Source of the DNA: Ryuthela nishihirai
Taxonomy: Eukaryota; Arthropoda; Arachnida; Araneae; Heptathelidae
Length of the DNA stretch: 64,000 bases
Direction: 5' to 3'
NCBI GenBank assembly: GCA_038380435.1
Contig: JAWZYU010000020.1
Span: 39,464,307-39,528,306 of the forward strand
The notes under the pieces were generated by a model that saw nothing but the letters and a program-made list of their open reading frames with translations, was not told the DNA's origin and searched no databases. Positions 10,457 to 20,653 of the stretch are shown here, one piece after another. Position 1 is the stretch's first letter. The number at the start of each line of letters is the position of its first letter. The position numbers and the translations under genes were made by a program.

Positions 10457-10834
10457 TTGGGTTGTTTTATTTCTGAGCGGCACTTTCTTGCACACATTGG
10501 GTTAAATGCCAGTCACAAACACCACGAGGGTTCAGAGACTGTTGGGTGAAATGAACCCACTGGACAGCTGTCAGGAGACAGATGATAGTCTCCCGTCAAG
10601 GCCATTCAGGATATTCTTTAAAGTGAACAGGGTATAGCTCGCCTGCACAAAGAACCACGATTTAAAATCCCATCCGACGGAAGGCGGCCTATCCAATTCC
10701 ATCGGTGTTCCCTTTCTGATAGAGGGCACGATGGGGTTCAGTGAAATAAATCTCAATGCGGGCACAGGTAGGGCTTGAACTTAGAAATAGCAAATTACGA
10801 GCTTGGCGCTCTACCGACTGAGCCAACCCCGCCC
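10457..10834 (-). mobile_element. SINE-A copy, diverged
   Basis: Tail-first orientation from gttgggttgttttatttctg to gagccaaccccgccc. Many substitutions and small indels. The head retains ggttcgag-like and gagcttggcgctc-like boxes in reverse. Confidence 0.88.
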
Positions 10835-10976
10835 AACGAATATCGAATTTCAGTTTTAATAATGTTATGAAAATATTAGACAAAATCAACATATTTTCTA
10901 AACAGTGATCTCCAAACCTTTTTTGATTAAGCTCCCTTACGTTAGAAAAAAAAATGCTCCCGTAATACAGTTTATG

Positions 10977-11195
10977 CTCCCGTGTCGAGTGGTTAGCGCG
11001 CTTGGCTACTGATCTAAGGGACCTGGGTTCGAGCCCCGGGTAAGGCATGGCTGTCTGTGTCGTTTTTCTGCTGAGGTCCTGCCATCCTCTCAGATCTTCT
11101 ACTATGGCATATAAATTGACAGGCTCCTGTCAGACCTCTGTGGCAAGCAGCTGCTTGAGGGGGTATTTATTTATTTTATTTTTTTATTAATGCAT
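10977..11195 (+). mobile_element. SINE-B copy 2
   Basis: The head cgtgtcgagtggttagcgcg, B-box ggttcgagccccgggtaagg, conserved body, and 3' end gcagctgcttgagggggtat followed by (TTTA)n are all present. The extreme 5' bases are slightly eroded compared with copy 1. Confidence 0.9.
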
Positions 11196-13359
11196 AAAGA
11201 CGCGTTGGTCATAATGTTTTGGCTCTTTGATGTATATATGTATGATATTTTACCATCCATTGTAGCGATCTTTTAGGGAATATTCGTGAAAAATCACCAA
11301 AAGTATTCTGACATTTCAATGTTTCGCTAATTAAAACCACATTCAAAATTCTCCAACTCTGAAAATGAACGCTTCGCAGAATCATGTTAGAAATAAATTG
11401 ATCTGATTGAAATCTCTCTAAATTTCGATTTGCAAAAACGTTTAAAAATATTTTCGAAGCTGAAACATCATCGTTGCTAGTTCTAATAATTTACCTCAAA
11501 AGTTAACATTTTTAAATATTAGTAAAAAGGTATTTCCCAGAAATAAATACAGTTTTAAAACAGAGTACCGCAAGAGATATCCTGTGAACACGGGACTCGA
11601 GAATAATTAGCTGAAAACTTTTGAATAATTCATGAAGAGTAAAGAGCAATTTTAATATTGGTGAAATGATTCTTTCGCCTCCCCTTAATTTTTTTTTGTT
11701 TCAAAAAAATTTAGGATATTTTTTAACAACAGTGCCTTCCGTTAAAAGTTTCATCTTCCATAATCTTTTAAGTATTAAGCGAAAATAGTTGAAGATTGAA
11801 ATAATGAAAAATGTGAGTGCGATCTCCAATTTAATCCGTAGTAAAATGTTTCCATTAATGGCTTATTATGGAAGTTAGGAAAAAATATATTTTAAAATAT
11901 ATATTTTAAAAGTAAAAAATAACACGAATTTTTTCTTCCAAACTTCCATATAATAGGAAAAAAAGTTATGGAAGTTAGGAAAAGTTTTATGAATATGATT
12001 CACCACTCACATAACATGGATATGTTCAGATAACAATTGACGACGGAACTGCGCATTTTGTTTGGTATTATTTTTTCAGATACAGTAATACATAGTTGCA
12101 GAAGCAAAATAAATTTCTACAGTCATTCCATCTTCAAAATAACCCTCCAAGAAATATCCTACATAAAAATGTGCTTTGAGCACAGAGATAAGTAATTCGT
12201 AGAATACAGAATGGAAAAATATTTCTCGTAAAACACTGAAGGAAACATAGCGTAAGAAACATCATTTCTCCGCTGTAGATTGTTTACCACATCTACGTTT
12301 CCACTTGGCAATTTTACGTCACTGTCTTTTGTTATTTTTAGAAACTAAACTACAACGAATTTTGCAGAAGAGAAGCTGCAAAAACATTAGAGAATTTCAC
12401 GGAGGACAGCGGATAATAAAAACATAATTTATGCATTCAAAAACAGATATGTATATCCTATCTCATACGAAATATATAAATAAATCTTACATAAATGTGA
12501 AAAAATTTTCAGAAATTGTTTTTCCCTTCTCTATCGGAGTTTAGGAATTTTTGAATTCAAAACACGACTTCCAGTGCTGAAGATGTCAAATTATGAGAAC
12601 ATTTGAAGGAGAGGGGGGGGGGGGTGAAATGTTTTTCCCTAAGAGAAAAAGTTCCTTGCTGCAATTCACTTGATATAGAGTCGAATGTCATAAGCGTTTC
12701 TCCTATCTCACTGGATCAAGCTCCCTTGCGAAAGAAGTTAGTCGAAGAATAACGGCAGAGTCCGTAACTGGGAAAAGTTAGGAAATATTCTTTACAATGC
12801 AATGGTGGGTAGCACAAGCAAAAAACAAATCAGAAGAGGGAATTTTATGTGTATATATATATATCTTGCTAGTGTTTACCGTTTTCGAAATTCCACCGCC
12901 TAAAACTTATTTTCTTCTAGACTCCCTACATTGTTTCGACGTCAATAAAACACACGAAAGTAAGAGAGAAAATAAACAAAGAGAGAATCTTATATTGATG
13001 TGCAAGAAATGGAACTTTTAAATTGGGAACATTTCACAAATTCGAGGAAGATTAGAAATGTGGAATTCCGAGCCGAGAATGCCAGAGTATTGGACAGAAT
13101 ATTTTTATCGTGCATAATGATTTAAAAAACTTATAAAAGGCAAATAAAAGGAATGTAAATCCGATATTTCTAGTTGTTTACATTTACGTACCTTTCTTCA
13201 GAGGGATTGGAGATTTTCACTGTCTGCCTTGTTTAGGAGCGGAATGAAGATTCATTTTTTTGTTTGCTGTATTCTTTTGAACATCTTAAAAAGTTGCCCC
13301 AAACTTTAATTTATCATCTTAAAAAGAGATAATTTAAGTTTAGGATTCCATATTAAATA
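11196..13359. other. Long unannotated AT-rich region
   Basis: About 2.2 kb with no supported gene. The open frame at 12797-13021 is low-complexity. There is a direct repeat ttatggaagttaggaaaa near 11868 and 11967, and a G10 run near 12614-12625. Introns or old repeats cannot be excluded. Confidence 0.5.
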
Positions 13360-13722
13360 AGGGAAGGGATTGGTGCCCAAGGTTCGTAATCTGCATTTCC
13401 CAAATACGAGTCCCAATTGTGCCAGAATCGAAAATTTTCTTGGCTAACTACTGGTCTGCACTCGATGACAAAGCAGGTGGAAAAGCCGCCGTCCATCGGA
13501 TGGGACGTAATGTCGTGGCTCAGCGTACAGAAGAGCTATATTGTACATGTTAAAAGACATGCTGGATGACCTTGCTGGGAGGCTTCTATTTATTTTCTAA
13601 CAGCTCCCCGTCCTCCACCTTCTCACCCCCCACACTCTTTGAGGTTCTTGTGATCTGGAAATTTAGCTCGCTCAGAGAAAAAGTACACACAGAGACACCG
13701 CTCAGAGAAAAAGTACAACCCA
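13360..13722 (+). mobile_element. SINE-A copy, heavily decayed
   Basis: ggttcgtaatctgcatttcc marks the head, gtccatcggatgggacgtaa the body and ctcagagaaaaagtacaacc the tail. The tail segment gctcagagaaaaagtacac is duplicated about 26 bp apart (13673 and 13699). Confidence 0.7.
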
Positions 13723-13794
13723 TTTCATGGGAATCTTTAAGAACCTGTGAAATGTCTGGCGTAGTGATAATACAAAACTCCTCACCACAAGCAA

Positions 13795-13885
13795 AGGTTC
13801 AGAGAAGATTGGGGAAACGGTGGAGACAGATGGTAGTCTCATGTCAAAGCCATTTAACTTGTTCTTTAAACTTTCTTTATAGCTC
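13795..13885 (-). mobile_element. SINE-A fragment
   Basis: aaggttcagagaagattggg through gccatttaacttgttcttta is the central part of SINE-A in reverse orientation. Confidence 0.65.
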
Positions 13886-13924
13886 ACTTGCACTAGCGGT
13901 CGCTGAATAATATTTCATTCGACT

Positions 13925-14530
13925 GTTATGTGGTTTTACCTCTGAGCGGCACTTTTACGCACAGGGTGGGCTAAATGGTCAAGCCCTTAAGGATTCCAAC
14001 TGCTCAGAGTAGATTGAAGGAGGGTTGTTGGTTTGTTTTACCTCTGACCGGCACTTTTTTGCATACCAGGGGTAAATGGACAGGTCATAAGGATCGCGAA
14101 GGCTTAGAAAAGGTTGGGGGAGGGGACCCACTGAACAGCGGATGGTAGCCTCCCGTCAAGGCCATCCAAGGTGTACTTTAACGTGTACAGGGTATGGCTC
14201 TCCCGCACACGGGCCACGGCTTAACGTCCCATCCGACGGACGGTGGCCTTTCCAAGTCCATCGGTGTCCCCTACTGACCGTGGACAGATTTTCGGATATG
14301 TCTCAACGCTGACCCAGCAGGGACTCGAACCTGGGAACTGCAGATTACGAGCCTGGCGCGCTACCAATTGAGCCACCCCCGCCCCGGTTGAGGGAGGGAA
14401 TCCATTGGACAGCTATTAGGAGATAGATGGTAGCCTACCATCCAGGCTAGCCAGCGTGTTCTTAACGTAAGCAGGGTATGGATCTTCTCCATAGGGAGGC
14501 CACTGATTAACGTTCTATTAGGCGAAGAGG
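13925..14530 (-). mobile_element. SINE-A host copy, split by nested SINE-A
   Basis: The tail part lies at 13925-14024 and the rest resumes at 14399 (aatccattggacagctatta) to about 14530, where the head is lost. The inserted element lies between. The host is clearly more diverged. Confidence 0.82.
14012..14398 (-). mobile_element. SINE-A nested in SINE-A
   Basis: The element at about 14025-14385 is flanked by imperfect 13-bp direct repeats gattgaaggaggg (14012-14024) and ggttgagggaggg (14386-14398). It shares orientation with its host. Confidence 0.82.
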
Positions 14531-14616
14531 AAACATTTATATGCCCGTCTGTGCAACACCTCCTATAACAGAAGACCAGTGGACCAAGTTATGACGTCAG
14601 CATAGGTAGTCCTAAC

Positions 14617-15075
14617 ATCTAGACCAGGGGTTCTCAACGTTGGGTAGGGACACCGATGGGCTTGGAAATGCCGCCGTCCATCGGATGGGACGTTAAGCCG
14701 TGGCCCCGTGTATTGGAGAGTCATATCCTGTGCACGTTAAAGAACACACTGGATGGCCTTCATGGGAGGCTACCATCTGTCTCCCAACAGTTCTTCCAGT
14801 GGGTCCCCCCAACCTTCTCTGAGCCTTCGGGGTCTTTGTGACCTGGCCATTTATCCCATTATGTGCAAAAAAGTGCCACTCAGAGGTAAAGCAACCCAAC
14901 CAACATGGGGTACGCGGTAAAAAATTTTTGGGTACGCCGTGAGAACTCAAAAGTCGCTAAGTTGGCATTATTATACTATATAGTTTTATCTATCTATTAC
15001 AGTGGGTACGCCAGTTACATACATATTTCCAAGGGGTACGTGAAGCATAAAAGGTTGAGAATCACTAATCTAGAT
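14617..15075. mobile_element. hAT-type MITE, itself split by SINE-A
   Basis: The termini caggggttctcaac (14625) and gttgagaatcacta (to 15067) are near-inverted and match the classic hAT terminal pattern. They are flanked by 8-bp duplications atctagac (14617-14624) and atctagat (15068-15075), the TSD length of hAT. The interior has gggtacgc-type repeats but no transposase. Confidence 0.8.
14635..14912 (+). mobile_element. SINE-A, head-truncated, inside the hAT MITE
   Basis: It starts within the body at about 14647 (gggacaccgatgggcttgga) and runs to the tail at about 14900. Imperfect 12-bp flanking repeats are caacgttgggta (14635-14646) and caacatggggta (14901-14912). A 5' truncation with TSD is normal for target-primed reverse transcription. 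Confidence 0.85.
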
Positions 15076-15512
15076 AATTCTTATACTTTAATTTCTATAT
15101 TTATACTAATATTTATCTATAAATATATTTTTTCAGAAAAAAAAATTATTCGTATTTATTATCAAATATCATAATGCTAATTAACACAAATAATTTTTCT
15201 CCTAAATAAAATATATTTATAGATAAACATTAGAATAAAGATTAGTACGAGTCCACCAGTAATAATATTGGAATCAAAACCCTAAGAATATATGGTATGA
15301 CTACTTATGCTGACACCATAAATTTGTTCCGCTGGCCTTCTGTTATAGGAGGTTTTTTTTTCCTTCTCAAAGGAAAGCTTTGGTAGGTGGAAGAGTTTGG
15401 CGGAAAAAAATCTCATTGCATGGTCAAAGATCACAAGGACTTTTAAGGCACAAGTCATGGCGAAGAGAGAGTTCCATTGGACGTTTGCAGAAGTCAGTGT
15501 TCTTCAGCATTT

Positions 15513-15835
15513 TTCTCTTGGCGACACACTTCTGAAAGAGTTCATTTAAGGTGACACACTTCTGAAAGAGTTCATTTATCGCGACACACTTCTGGGAGAG
15601 AACCTTTACCGCGACACACTTCTGGGAGAGAGCCTTTACCGCGACACACTTCTGGGAGAGTATCTTTACCGCGACACACTTCTCGGAGAGTACCTTTACC
15701 GCGACACACTTCTTGAATGGTACATTTACAGCGACACACTTCTGAAAGAGTACCTTTACCGCGACACACTTCTGAAAGGGTCCATTTACCATGACACAAC
15801 TTCTGAAAGGGTCTATTTACCACAATACACTTGTG
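15513..15835. repeat. Minisatellite, 30-bp unit (10 copies)
   Basis: The unit is cgcgacacacttctgggaga plus gtacctttac. Because 30 is divisible by three, the minus strand reads as 10-residue repeats of the type KCVAVKVLSQ. Downstream, gtgacacacggttaaggaac near 16012 resembles the unit, so the array may have grown from an element end. Confidence 0.88.
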
Positions 15836-16073
15836 GTAAAAAAGTCAATTTTATTTTTCCTTTATTATCTATCTAAAACTTCAATTTATTTAAACAAAAA
15901 CGCATATTGAAGTCAACATTAGAAAAACTTAACAATTGATTTAAAAAAATTGTAAAAAGTACTATAGTACACAAATTGTTGTGTAGTAATATTCATTTCC
16001 TTAGAGTTTCGTGACACACGGTTAAGGAACCACTGGCTTATGTCATATGAGATTCGCTAAAGTTTGTCAATGA

Positions 16074-16155
16074 GGTCGTTTAAAGTACACAATGGGCTTG
16101 GAAATTTGTGTAATTGGTCGTTTAAAGTACACAATGGGCTTGGAAATTTGTGTCA
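16074..16155. repeat. Tandem duplication, ~41 bp x 2
   Basis: tcgtttaaagtacacaatgg followed by gcttggaaatttgtgt occurs twice in a row, separated by only a few bases. Confidence 0.85.
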
Positions 16156-16266
16156 CGTGACACGAAGGTTGCCAGATCACTAATTTCTAAAAAAAATCTT
16201 TGCCAGATATTTTTTCTGAAGTCTGTAATCAACCATAGTGTTCGGATACTTTTTTGAGCGACTGTA
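16151..16266. mobile_element. Half copy of the palindromic mariner-type MITE
   Basis: gacacgaaggttgccagatc through gagcgactgta matches the right half of the element at 7390-7607, from its centre of symmetry to its end. The left half is missing. Confidence 0.8.
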
Positions 16267-16815
16267 CCACTTCTCGAACGTGGGACTTAAGAGTCCTATT
16301 TGACGAAGGATTGTCTTTCAGATCTGATTATTTCTGTTTCCTCGCCGAATGCCCCGAAGAAATGAAAAAACTTCACTTCTACACGATTGGAACTCGAACC
16401 TGCTGATGAAACTAAACATTTCATTTTCAGTTTTTATTTCCCATGCGAAAATTGACAAGTCATATCGTCTTTGGCGAAAACAATGTGGTCTATTTTAGAG
16501 AGAAAAAAAGCTCTGACATTTTCCAACTTTATCTCCCTCTAAAAAAATGTGAATTCTAATTAATGATAGATTTGGAAAATGCGAATGTTAACATTCTGTT
16601 CGTAGCTGCCCAATTAAAAATATTTTCTGTATATCCCAGGTGGATAAAGCGCACTTGTTTTTTCCATGTCGATGTTTCGTAAAGGCTTAACCGTGATTGG
16701 TTGTTGTTGCCGATATGTGTATCACAAGTGATAAATTGCCAATTACATCACATATTTGAGTCAGTGTCAAAAACCAATGATCCATGAAAACTATCAGCGT
16801 GTGTGTGTGTGGGCG
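16267..16815. other. Unannotated spacer
   Basis: No gene or repeat that I can support. A short (GT)n run is present near 16798. Confidence 0.5.
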
Positions 16816-17222
16816 GGTGTTGTTCTTTTACCTCTGAGAGGCATTTGTTTGCACATAACGGGCTAAATAGCCAAATCTGAAGGACTTCAACTGCTCAAAG
16901 AAAGATGGGATGGTTCATCTGTCTAATAATAGCTGTCCAATGGAAGGATATCCATTGGACAGCTATTATTAGACAGATGAACGACTCCCATGAAGGCCAT
17001 CTAGCGTGTTCTTTAAGGTGCACAGCGTATAGCCGCAATTTTATGTCACATCCGACGGACGGCGGCCTTTCCAAACCCATCTATGTCCCCTTTCTGACTG
17101 AGAGCAGGATGTGGAGTATATCTCCTCTAAACTCTACACCCTGCCTCGCCTTTCAGTGGAACTCGAACTTGGGAAATGTAGATCACAATCCCGGCGCAAT
17201 ACCGACTGAACCATCCCCCACC
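16816..17222 (-). mobile_element. SINE-A with internal perfect palindrome
   Basis: A diverged tail-first SINE-A from gttgttcttttacctctgag to ccatcccccaccct. It contains a perfect 32-bp inverted duplication (16913-16944 and 16951-16982, spacer 6 bp) derived from its own centre. It lies head-to-head with the next copy. Confidence 0.85.
16913..16982. repeat. Perfect 32-bp inverted repeat, 6-bp spacer
   Basis: Arm 1 begins gttcatctgtctaataatag and arm 2 ends ctattattagacagatgaac. All 32 pairs match. The arm sequence is SINE-A body. Confidence 0.97.
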
Positions 17223-17225
17223 CTG

Positions 17226-17662
17226 ATGACGGGGATGCTCAGCCGGTAACGCTCAAGACTCGTGAACTGCAATTCCCAGATTCGAGTTCCAAATGTGCCT
17301 ATGTTGAGATTTTCTCCACTGGCTCCTAGCACGTCAACAGCGAGAAAGAGGTTACCTAGGGACTTATAAAGGCAGACGTCCGTCGTATGGGAACATTAAG
17401 CAGTGGTCCAATGTGCAAGAAAGCAGAAACCTTATGCTAATTATGGAACGTATGAAAAGTGTACGTTAAAAACACACTGGGTGATTTTGAGGAGAACCTT
17501 CAGTCACTCTAATAGTTTCCCAATCTTCTCTGACACTTGAGATTCATTTCCAATGACTCAGAGAGTCCCATTCTCTGAATTCATTTGGTCCTTGTGACCT
17601 GGACATTTAGTCCATTTTATGTATAAAAACGTCGTTCAGAAGAAGAACAACCCAGCACAACG
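17226..17662 (+). mobile_element. SINE-A copy, diverged
   Basis: The head gatgctcagccggtaacgct and B-box gattcgagttcc are recognisable, followed by the body and a tail ending gaacaacccagcac. It has extra internal duplicated pieces near 17540-17590. Confidence 0.8.
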
Positions 17663-18229
17663 GTCGAGCCATCAACTGCGCAGTCTCATAGTATTCCGAT
17701 TTGTCATTCACGATATTCCACTGGTAACGAAACACCTATTGGAAACCATTCACTAATTAAAGTTTTATTCATCTTCTGACAGAGCGAAGGATTCCTGTGA
17801 ACAACGGTGTATCTAGGAACGCTTGTTATTCAGAATTCACTCGATGCTGTGTAATATTGTCGTTGGCTATCGATCACTCTTCTCCCTTGACAAGGCGTGG
17901 ACGAAACCCAACTAGCGAGACGAAAGGAGGAAGCGAAAAACAGAAAAAGGAAATAAGGAAAATAGATTAGAACACAGGGCGTAGAAGGATCCGAATCGAT
18001 AGCAGCTGTGAAAGAGCTCTATCTAATTCATCTAATAAACCCAAAACCGATGTGTAACAAAGACTCTCTCCTTTTATGTTCCTCTTATCCTTCGACCACC
18101 CCCTCCAAACTAGTTTCTTTTGCATCGTTGACGCCCCCCCCCCCTTCCTCTCTCTCCCTTCCCCCTCCATCATTCCGCCAAGCGGTCAAAAAATGAAGGT
18201 AACACGCCCAGGCGACGGGCTAAAAATGT
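17663..18229. other. Unannotated spacer with polypyrimidine stretch
   Basis: Open frames at 17967-18173(-) and 18008-18196(+) are reciprocal shadows of a C/T-rich stretch near 18050-18180. No gene supported. Confidence 0.45.
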
Positions 18230-18473
18230 ACATTATTTAGAACACTGACGACGTAAAATCTCTCGGTTCATTTTGCAGCGAAGCGAACAGAGGCAGTCGC
18301 GCGCATTATGGATTCCGGTTGCCGTGGCAACGACAGGGGAGGATTTTATTTAGCAACAGTTATTGGAAGCCGTGCGCATCTTTCCACTCTTCTTCTCTCG
18401 ACAGACGCACACACAACTTTCTTGGGCTCTGGTAAAAATTTCTCGGCAGCGTTCTTTTCTTGCCGATATCGCG
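18230..18473 (+). promoter_or_regulatory. Candidate CpG-rich promoter with X-box-like site
   Basis: The base composition changes sharply to CpG-rich (cgaagcgaacag, cagtcgcgcgc). At 18318-18331 lies gttgccgtggcaac, which fits the palindromic X-box bound by RFX factors (GTNRCC..RGYAAC). It sits about 150 bp upstream of an ATGGCGG start candidate. No TATA box is obvious. The regulatory role is inferred from motif and composition only. Confidence 0.4.
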
Positions 18474-18641
18474 ATGGCGGAGAAAACGCCTTCCGAAAAG
18501 AGAACCCCGAAGAAGTGTGTGAAATTTTGTCCTCGGGCGGGTTTCAGCCGCTCCGAGTACGTCACCTACAGAGTAAAGCGCATACATCGTGCAAACATAG
18601 GCTGTACGCCCAGAAGGCAGCAAATGCCAGCTGAATTTTAA
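18474..18641 (+). CDS. Candidate first coding exon, unknown protein
   Basis: An ATG in a good context (gcgATGG) opens a 55-codon frame whose product begins MAEKTPSEKRTPKKCVKFCP and is rich in Lys/Arg (nuclear-like composition). I do not recognise a domain. A possible splice donor, acaga|gtaaag, lies at 18573-18574, so the coding exon may end there and the frame beyond it may be intronic. The stretch is CpG-rich, unlike the neighbouring AT-rich DNA, and follows the X-box-like motif. Downstream exons are not identifiable in the window. It may be chance: the minus strand is also open here. Confidence 0.25.
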   Translation: MAEKTPSEKRTPKKCVKFCPRAGFSRSEYVTYRVKRIHRANIGCTPRRQQMPAEF

Positions 18642-18649
18642 TTAAATGG

Positions 18650-19189
18650 GTGCCTTTCTTTGCTGTCCTCTCTCAGCTCAGGAGTTATTTTTTTTCCTAC
18701 TTTGCGTTTTGAACTTGTGCTATGTCGTTGCTTGTTAAAGGAAGTATTCTGGATATTTTGACAGGTTTTGGATTTTTCTTTTCGTACCCTCTCCCTCCTT
18801 TTGCATTTTTCTTTGCTACCATTTTTCCCCCTTCTCTTCGTCCAGTTTCACTGATATTTTTTTTTACTTTTCTGTTTTCAAGGTTCCCTCTTCTTCATGG
18901 AAGAGGGAGCCAGTCATAACTGAAGTGACGGGCTGCATGTTTTATCGCTTACTTCGTCTTACATTTAAATGGGAATGGCTGATACGTGAACTGATAGCGA
19001 ACTTTTCCAGTAAAGTTAGATCGTTTTTCTTCTTGCTTCTACTATGTTTCCTCTGAGCAGCTACTCCTGCGTTTTGTTAGTTCTGCTAACGTAAGGAGAA
19101 TAAATGTATTAACTCTTGATGATAAATAATAAAGAAGGAATTCATACGTGAACAGAAGGCAAAAATTTCAGTATCTATTCTCTTTTCCT
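18650..19189. other. Unannotated, T-rich
   Basis: If 18474 is a first exon this would be intron. Otherwise no feature is supported. Confidence 0.4.
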
Positions 19190-19935
19190 TTATGATACAT
19201 AATCCCCATTCTCTCTGTTTTCCAACTCATAAATCAACATTGCTTTGCCTTTTTTCAATATTTTACATTCTCTCTGTTACTAACTTTTCTCTAGTTCTCT
19301 TCTTCGCTTTATTCTTAATTCTTTACTACTATGACATTTTTTTTATCTATATTCATCAATTACTTAAAAGTTATGTATTCTCTTCTTTATAAATTATTCT
19401 TCTGTGTGTTCATCCTGCAATCTGTTTCCTTTATCCTCATCTCTATCATTTCTTCAATATTTTCAAAATTTACCTCAAAGTTACTTTTTATTCTGTGCAT
19501 TATTTTCTCTCCAATGTGTTCTTTATGTCTTGAGATTTTTCTTCCCTATGGACCATTTCCTCTCTTAAGTATACTTTCTTCTCTGTTTTATTTTCTTTCT
19601 TAAATCCCCTTTCTCTGTCTGCGACCTTTTCTCTGAAGTGTACTTTCTTCTTTGCGTTCTTTTTTATCTTAAGTGTCTCTTATTCTCTCTGCGTTCTTTC
19701 TTCCCTCTATATTCTTTTCTCTCTTAAGTATACTTTCTTCTCTCTGTTATTTCCTCTTTTAGGTGTACATTTTTCTCTTCGTGTTCCCTTTTTCTTTTAA
19801 CTGTACTTTCTTTTCTCTGTGTTCTTTTTTTTTCTTAAGTACTTTCTTCTCTCTGTGTTATTCTTACTGTTAAGTATTGTTTCTTCTCTCTGTTTTTCTT
19901 TTTTTGTCTTAAGTGCACTTTCCTCTCTCTACTAG
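19190..19935. repeat. Polypyrimidine minisatellite-like tract
   Basis: Loose repeats of ttctctctgtgttctttt and cttaagtgtactttcttc with a spacing near 30-40 bp, clearest after 19590. Open frames here (19192-19392, 19331-19603) are T-rich and hydrophobic by composition only. Confidence 0.65.
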
Positions 19936-20653
19936 GGAGGAAGGAATTTTCGGTGCTATGTATAAAAAGAAGAGCCCATTGTGTGATTCATGAATTTGTG
20001 TGATTCATAAATTTGAAAATTTATGTTTTTATCCAACTTTAATTGTCGGTTATTAATATCAGTTTAATACTTTCATTTCTAAAGTAAAATAATTTTCTAA
20101 TTGGTTTGAAATTGGTTTGTAAATGGTAGCTAGGTAGTCACTGGAAGGAGAGCTATCCCCTGTGATGATGCATAGAACCGGCCAGGCCTAATACCTAATG
20201 TCCGACCCCGCCTTCTCGTGGTGCAGACCGTTAGTACCTTTCAAAAGAGATACTCTCTTGTGAAAGGGAACGGAAGGAGAGGGCTGCCAGATTAGTGTGG
20301 CCTATTGATCTGGACAACTATGGCTACTTTTCTTTTTTTTCTACCCTGATGAGGAGTGGTCAACCACACAGGGTCCTGGTGCTGACCATATAAACCCTCT
20401 GGACTGAAAAGATATATGGCTCTGAGCTTCATTATGGATCCTGATTTTGCTGCCAGATTAGGGCTGCTTTGGAGGGAAAATCTTCCGCTGTGTTTTCTGT
20501 TTGTTTGTGGGTTGACAGCCCCAAGTGAATAGATTCACAGGATATGTTTATCAGCTGGTGGATAATCCTGAGCAGAGGTCATCGCAGGCACCTGAACTCT
20601 TTGCTTCTATTGGCATCGTGAAATTCTACATTGGAGGAAGTCTTCCAGTGTAG

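Larger units (their letters stand above)
14558..15353. mobile_element. Foldback/TIR element hosting a hAT MITE
   Basis: The ends are inverted repeats: acctcctataacagaag at 14558 and its complement ending at 15353. Similarity continues inward through tgacgtcagcata / tatgctgacacca and gtagtc. A second paired stretch, atttatctataaatatat at about 15109 and its complement near 15210-15235, continues the fold. The left arm is interrupted by the hAT-type element at 14625-15067. No coding capacity. Confidence 0.65.

Noticed and set aside
19190..19603. Hydrophobic membrane protein frames
   Set aside because: A T/C-rich tract yields Phe/Leu/Ser-rich frames by composition alone.
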